Positions 3,895 through 5,335 of a stretch of 5,335 nt of DNA are shown here, in pieces. The position numbers and the translations under genes were made by a program. The number at the start of each line of letters is the position of its first letter. The first letter of the stretch is position 1. The stretch is from NCBI GenBank assembly GCA_024404415.1, contig JAKSPX010000125.1, forward strand, positions 1 through 5,335, read 5' to 3'. The notes under the pieces were generated by a model that worked only from the letters and a program-made list of their open reading frames with translations, had not been told where the DNA came from and made no database searches. Source of the DNA: Clostridia bacterium. GTDB taxonomy: Bacteria; Bacillota; Clostridia; Oscillospirales; QAMX01.

Positions 3895-5335
3895 TTATAT
3901 TCCTTCCAGCTTCGTCTGGTCGATGCCTTCCATCTCCCAAACGTCGAGCGACAGAAGCTCGCTTTCGCCGCCGATGGCCGTGAAGGAAATGCCAAGGCTG
4001 TCTTCTCTTGACGGGTAGACCCGCTTGCAGATCGCCGCGCGGTCGTTGGCAAAGACGTCGATCAGGCTCTTGTCGAGGAAGACGTGGAGCTCCAGCCCCT
4101 CGTCGTGCTCAATGCGGAATTCCTGATTATCCGGAGCCGCGGCAAACTGCACGTCGATCCCCTCCGGCGCCTCAAGCGACAGGCGCTCGGTATCGACCGA
4201 CAGAACGCTCATGGGGTTCGACCAGTCGACCATCGCACCGCGGTTTCTATAAAAAGTGATCTTGGCGTATTCCTCCGCGTCGGGCGAGCGCAGGACCTTC
4301 ATTTCGAGCACCGAGACCTTGGTCGGCGCAAAGCGCGCCACGATCTCAAGGCAGTCGCCCTTCATGTCTTCTATAACGACCTCCTGATTCTTCGGGAGAC
4401 TAATGTGCTCTTTCCGGGTGTGCTTCCCGCGGAGCGAGGCAAGACCTTCGGCCGGGGCGATGCCGATCTCCCCTTTTTTCTCGCCGGGAGTCAGGTGATA
4501 TGGCAAGCTCATGTTGCCGCCGGGGATGACGCAGAAGAGGTAAGCCCCGTTCTTCCCGTCGGGGACGAGGGCGGGCGCGTTGAGAGAGGATGTGCGGAAC
4601 TGGTTGAATCTCCCGCCGAAGCCCGCGATGAAGCGTTCGTTTTCCTTGTCGTACTTTCCGACCAGATACTTCGGCCCGCGTGCGTGGCTGAAATGCATCA
4701 GAAGATAGTCCTCGCCGAAGGGCACGAAATAGGGGCAGGCTCCGTCGTCGCCGTCCTCGGCAAAATGATCCTCCTCGATGAAGGGGTGGCGGTACTCCCA
4801 GTCGACGGCATTTTCCGAGCGGTAGAGATATTCCACGCGCATCCAATGCCCGGTGACCGGGTTATCCTCCCGGCAGCCCGCGAGCGCGTAATAATATTTG
4901 CCCTCTTTCCAAATGCAGGGGTCGTAAACGTCGTAGCCCTTCTCCTCCATGCACCCCGTCTGCCCCGGAATGACCGGGCCGGGATAGAGCTTATTCCAGT
5001 TGAGAAGCAAGGGATCAGCTGAGGAGGCCGTATAGAGCCCGCCGTGGCCGCGGAAGCCGTAGTAGATGGCGGTTACCTTGTCCTCCTCCGCAAAAGCCGT
5101 GCCCGACCAGCATTCCTTTTCGGGGTTGGGGTAGATGGCGTCCGGGAGGTCGACCCAATGCACAAGGTCGCGGCTCACCGCGTGGCCCCAGTAGATGGTG
5201 CGGTCGCCGCTCGGAAACGGCATGATGTGCTGATAGAAAAGGTGCCATCTGCCCTGCCAGAAGCAGGGGCCGTTGGGGTCGTTCAAAACGCCGTTGGGCT
5301 GATCTTCCATCCGGTACCAGGTCAGCGTGCCGCCA
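3895..5335 (-). CDS. Glycoside hydrolase family 32 (fructan/sucrose hydrolase family), 5' partial
   Basis: A beta-propeller plus beta-sandwich GH32 enzyme, a family that hydrolyses beta-fructosidic bonds in sucrose, inulin or levan. Residues are numbered from the in-frame ATG at 5310. LNDPNG (9-14) holds the nucleophile Asp11; WHLFYQH, YWGHAVSRDLVHW (40-52) and CWSGTA (67-72) follow in family order. YDPCIW (129-134) stands where RDP is usual, and GACPYF (190-195) stands where ECP with the acid/base Glu is usual. The C-terminal sandwich shows FLDKSLIDVFANDR (411-424). The frame remains open above the ATG (GGTLTWYR before Met) to the window edge, and the nucleophile motif would be unusually close to the terminus if translation began at 5310, so the true start lies outside. 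Secretion cannot be judged without the N-terminus. The fold is confident; the altered catalytic motifs make substrate and even activity uncertain. Confidence 0.88.
   Translation of the reverse strand, partial: GGTLTWYRMEDQPNGVLNDPNGPCFWQGRWHLFYQHIMPFPSGDRTIYWGHAVSRDLVHWVDLPDAIYPNPEKECWSGTAFAEEDKVTAIYYGFRGHGGLYTASSADPLLLNWNKLYPGPVIPGQTGCMEEKGYDVYDPCIWKEGKYYYALAGCREDNPVTGHWMRVEYLYRSENAVDWEYRHPFIEEDHFAEDGDDGACPYFVPFGEDYLLMHFSHARGPKYLVGKYDKENERFIAGFGGRFNQFRTSSLNAPALVPDGKNGAYLFCVIPGGNMSLPYHLTPGEKKGEIGIAPAEGLASLRGKHTRKEHISLPKNQEVVIEDMKGDCLEIVARFAPTKVSVLEMKVLRSPDAEEYAKITFYRNRGAMVDWSNPMSVLSVDTERLSLEAPEGIDVQFAAAPDNQEFRIEHDEGLELHVFLDKSLIDVFANDRAAICKRVYPSREDSLGISFTAIGGESELLSLDVWEMEGIDQTKLEGI

Noticed and set aside
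4084..5022. 312-codon open frame on the plus strand
   Set aside because: It is antisense to the GH32 gene with its conserved motifs and has no ribosome site or recognisable domain.

Overview
The window looks like chromosome of a fairly GC-rich gut-type Clostridia (Bacillota). The evidence is strong AGGAGG ribosome binding sites, a YhaM-type exoribonuclease, a CD3324-like N-terminal module, CCA-encoding tRNA genes with a consensus sigma-A promoter, and short palindromic intergenic repeats. The genus cannot be named from the sequence alone. No CRISPR array, phage gene, transposase or defence cassette is visible.

Left to right: (1) the 3' part of a YhaM-like OB-fold plus HD-domain 3'-5' exoribonuclease on the + strand, running in from the left edge. 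(2) An intergenic gap with a hairpin, probably a terminator, and a 102-bp MITE-like element with 25-bp inverted ends. (3) A convergent small XRE-family regulator on the - strand with two C-terminal membrane segments. (4) A divergent + strand tRNA unit: perfect promoter, tRNA with CAU anticodon, tRNA-Trp (CCA), and a UUCG-loop terminator. (5) An array of ATGAAG-bounded mini-hairpins that runs into the 3' end of the next gene. (6) A - strand gene for a 460-residue fusion of a CD3324/Mor-like helix-turn-helix module to an APH-like phosphotransferase fold with an altered catalytic loop. (7) A 119-bp structured element of five hairpins between 11-bp inverted ends. (8) A GH32 glycoside hydrolase (fructan or sucrose hydrolase family) on the - strand, running off the right edge.

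The genes do not form one obvious pathway: this is housekeeping chromosome (RNA turnover, tRNAs) with accessory sugar use and regulation. The GH32 gene and the fusion gene are co-directional but 240 bp apart, and the fusion gene appears to have its own extended -10 promoter, so an operon is doubtful.

Most worth a second look are the fusion protein with its HGE/S/D catalytic loop and an internal Shine-Dalgarno plus ATG at the domain boundary, the GH32 enzyme lacking the usual ECP glutamate, and the three different short repeat families, one of which has apparently rewritten a protein C-terminus.
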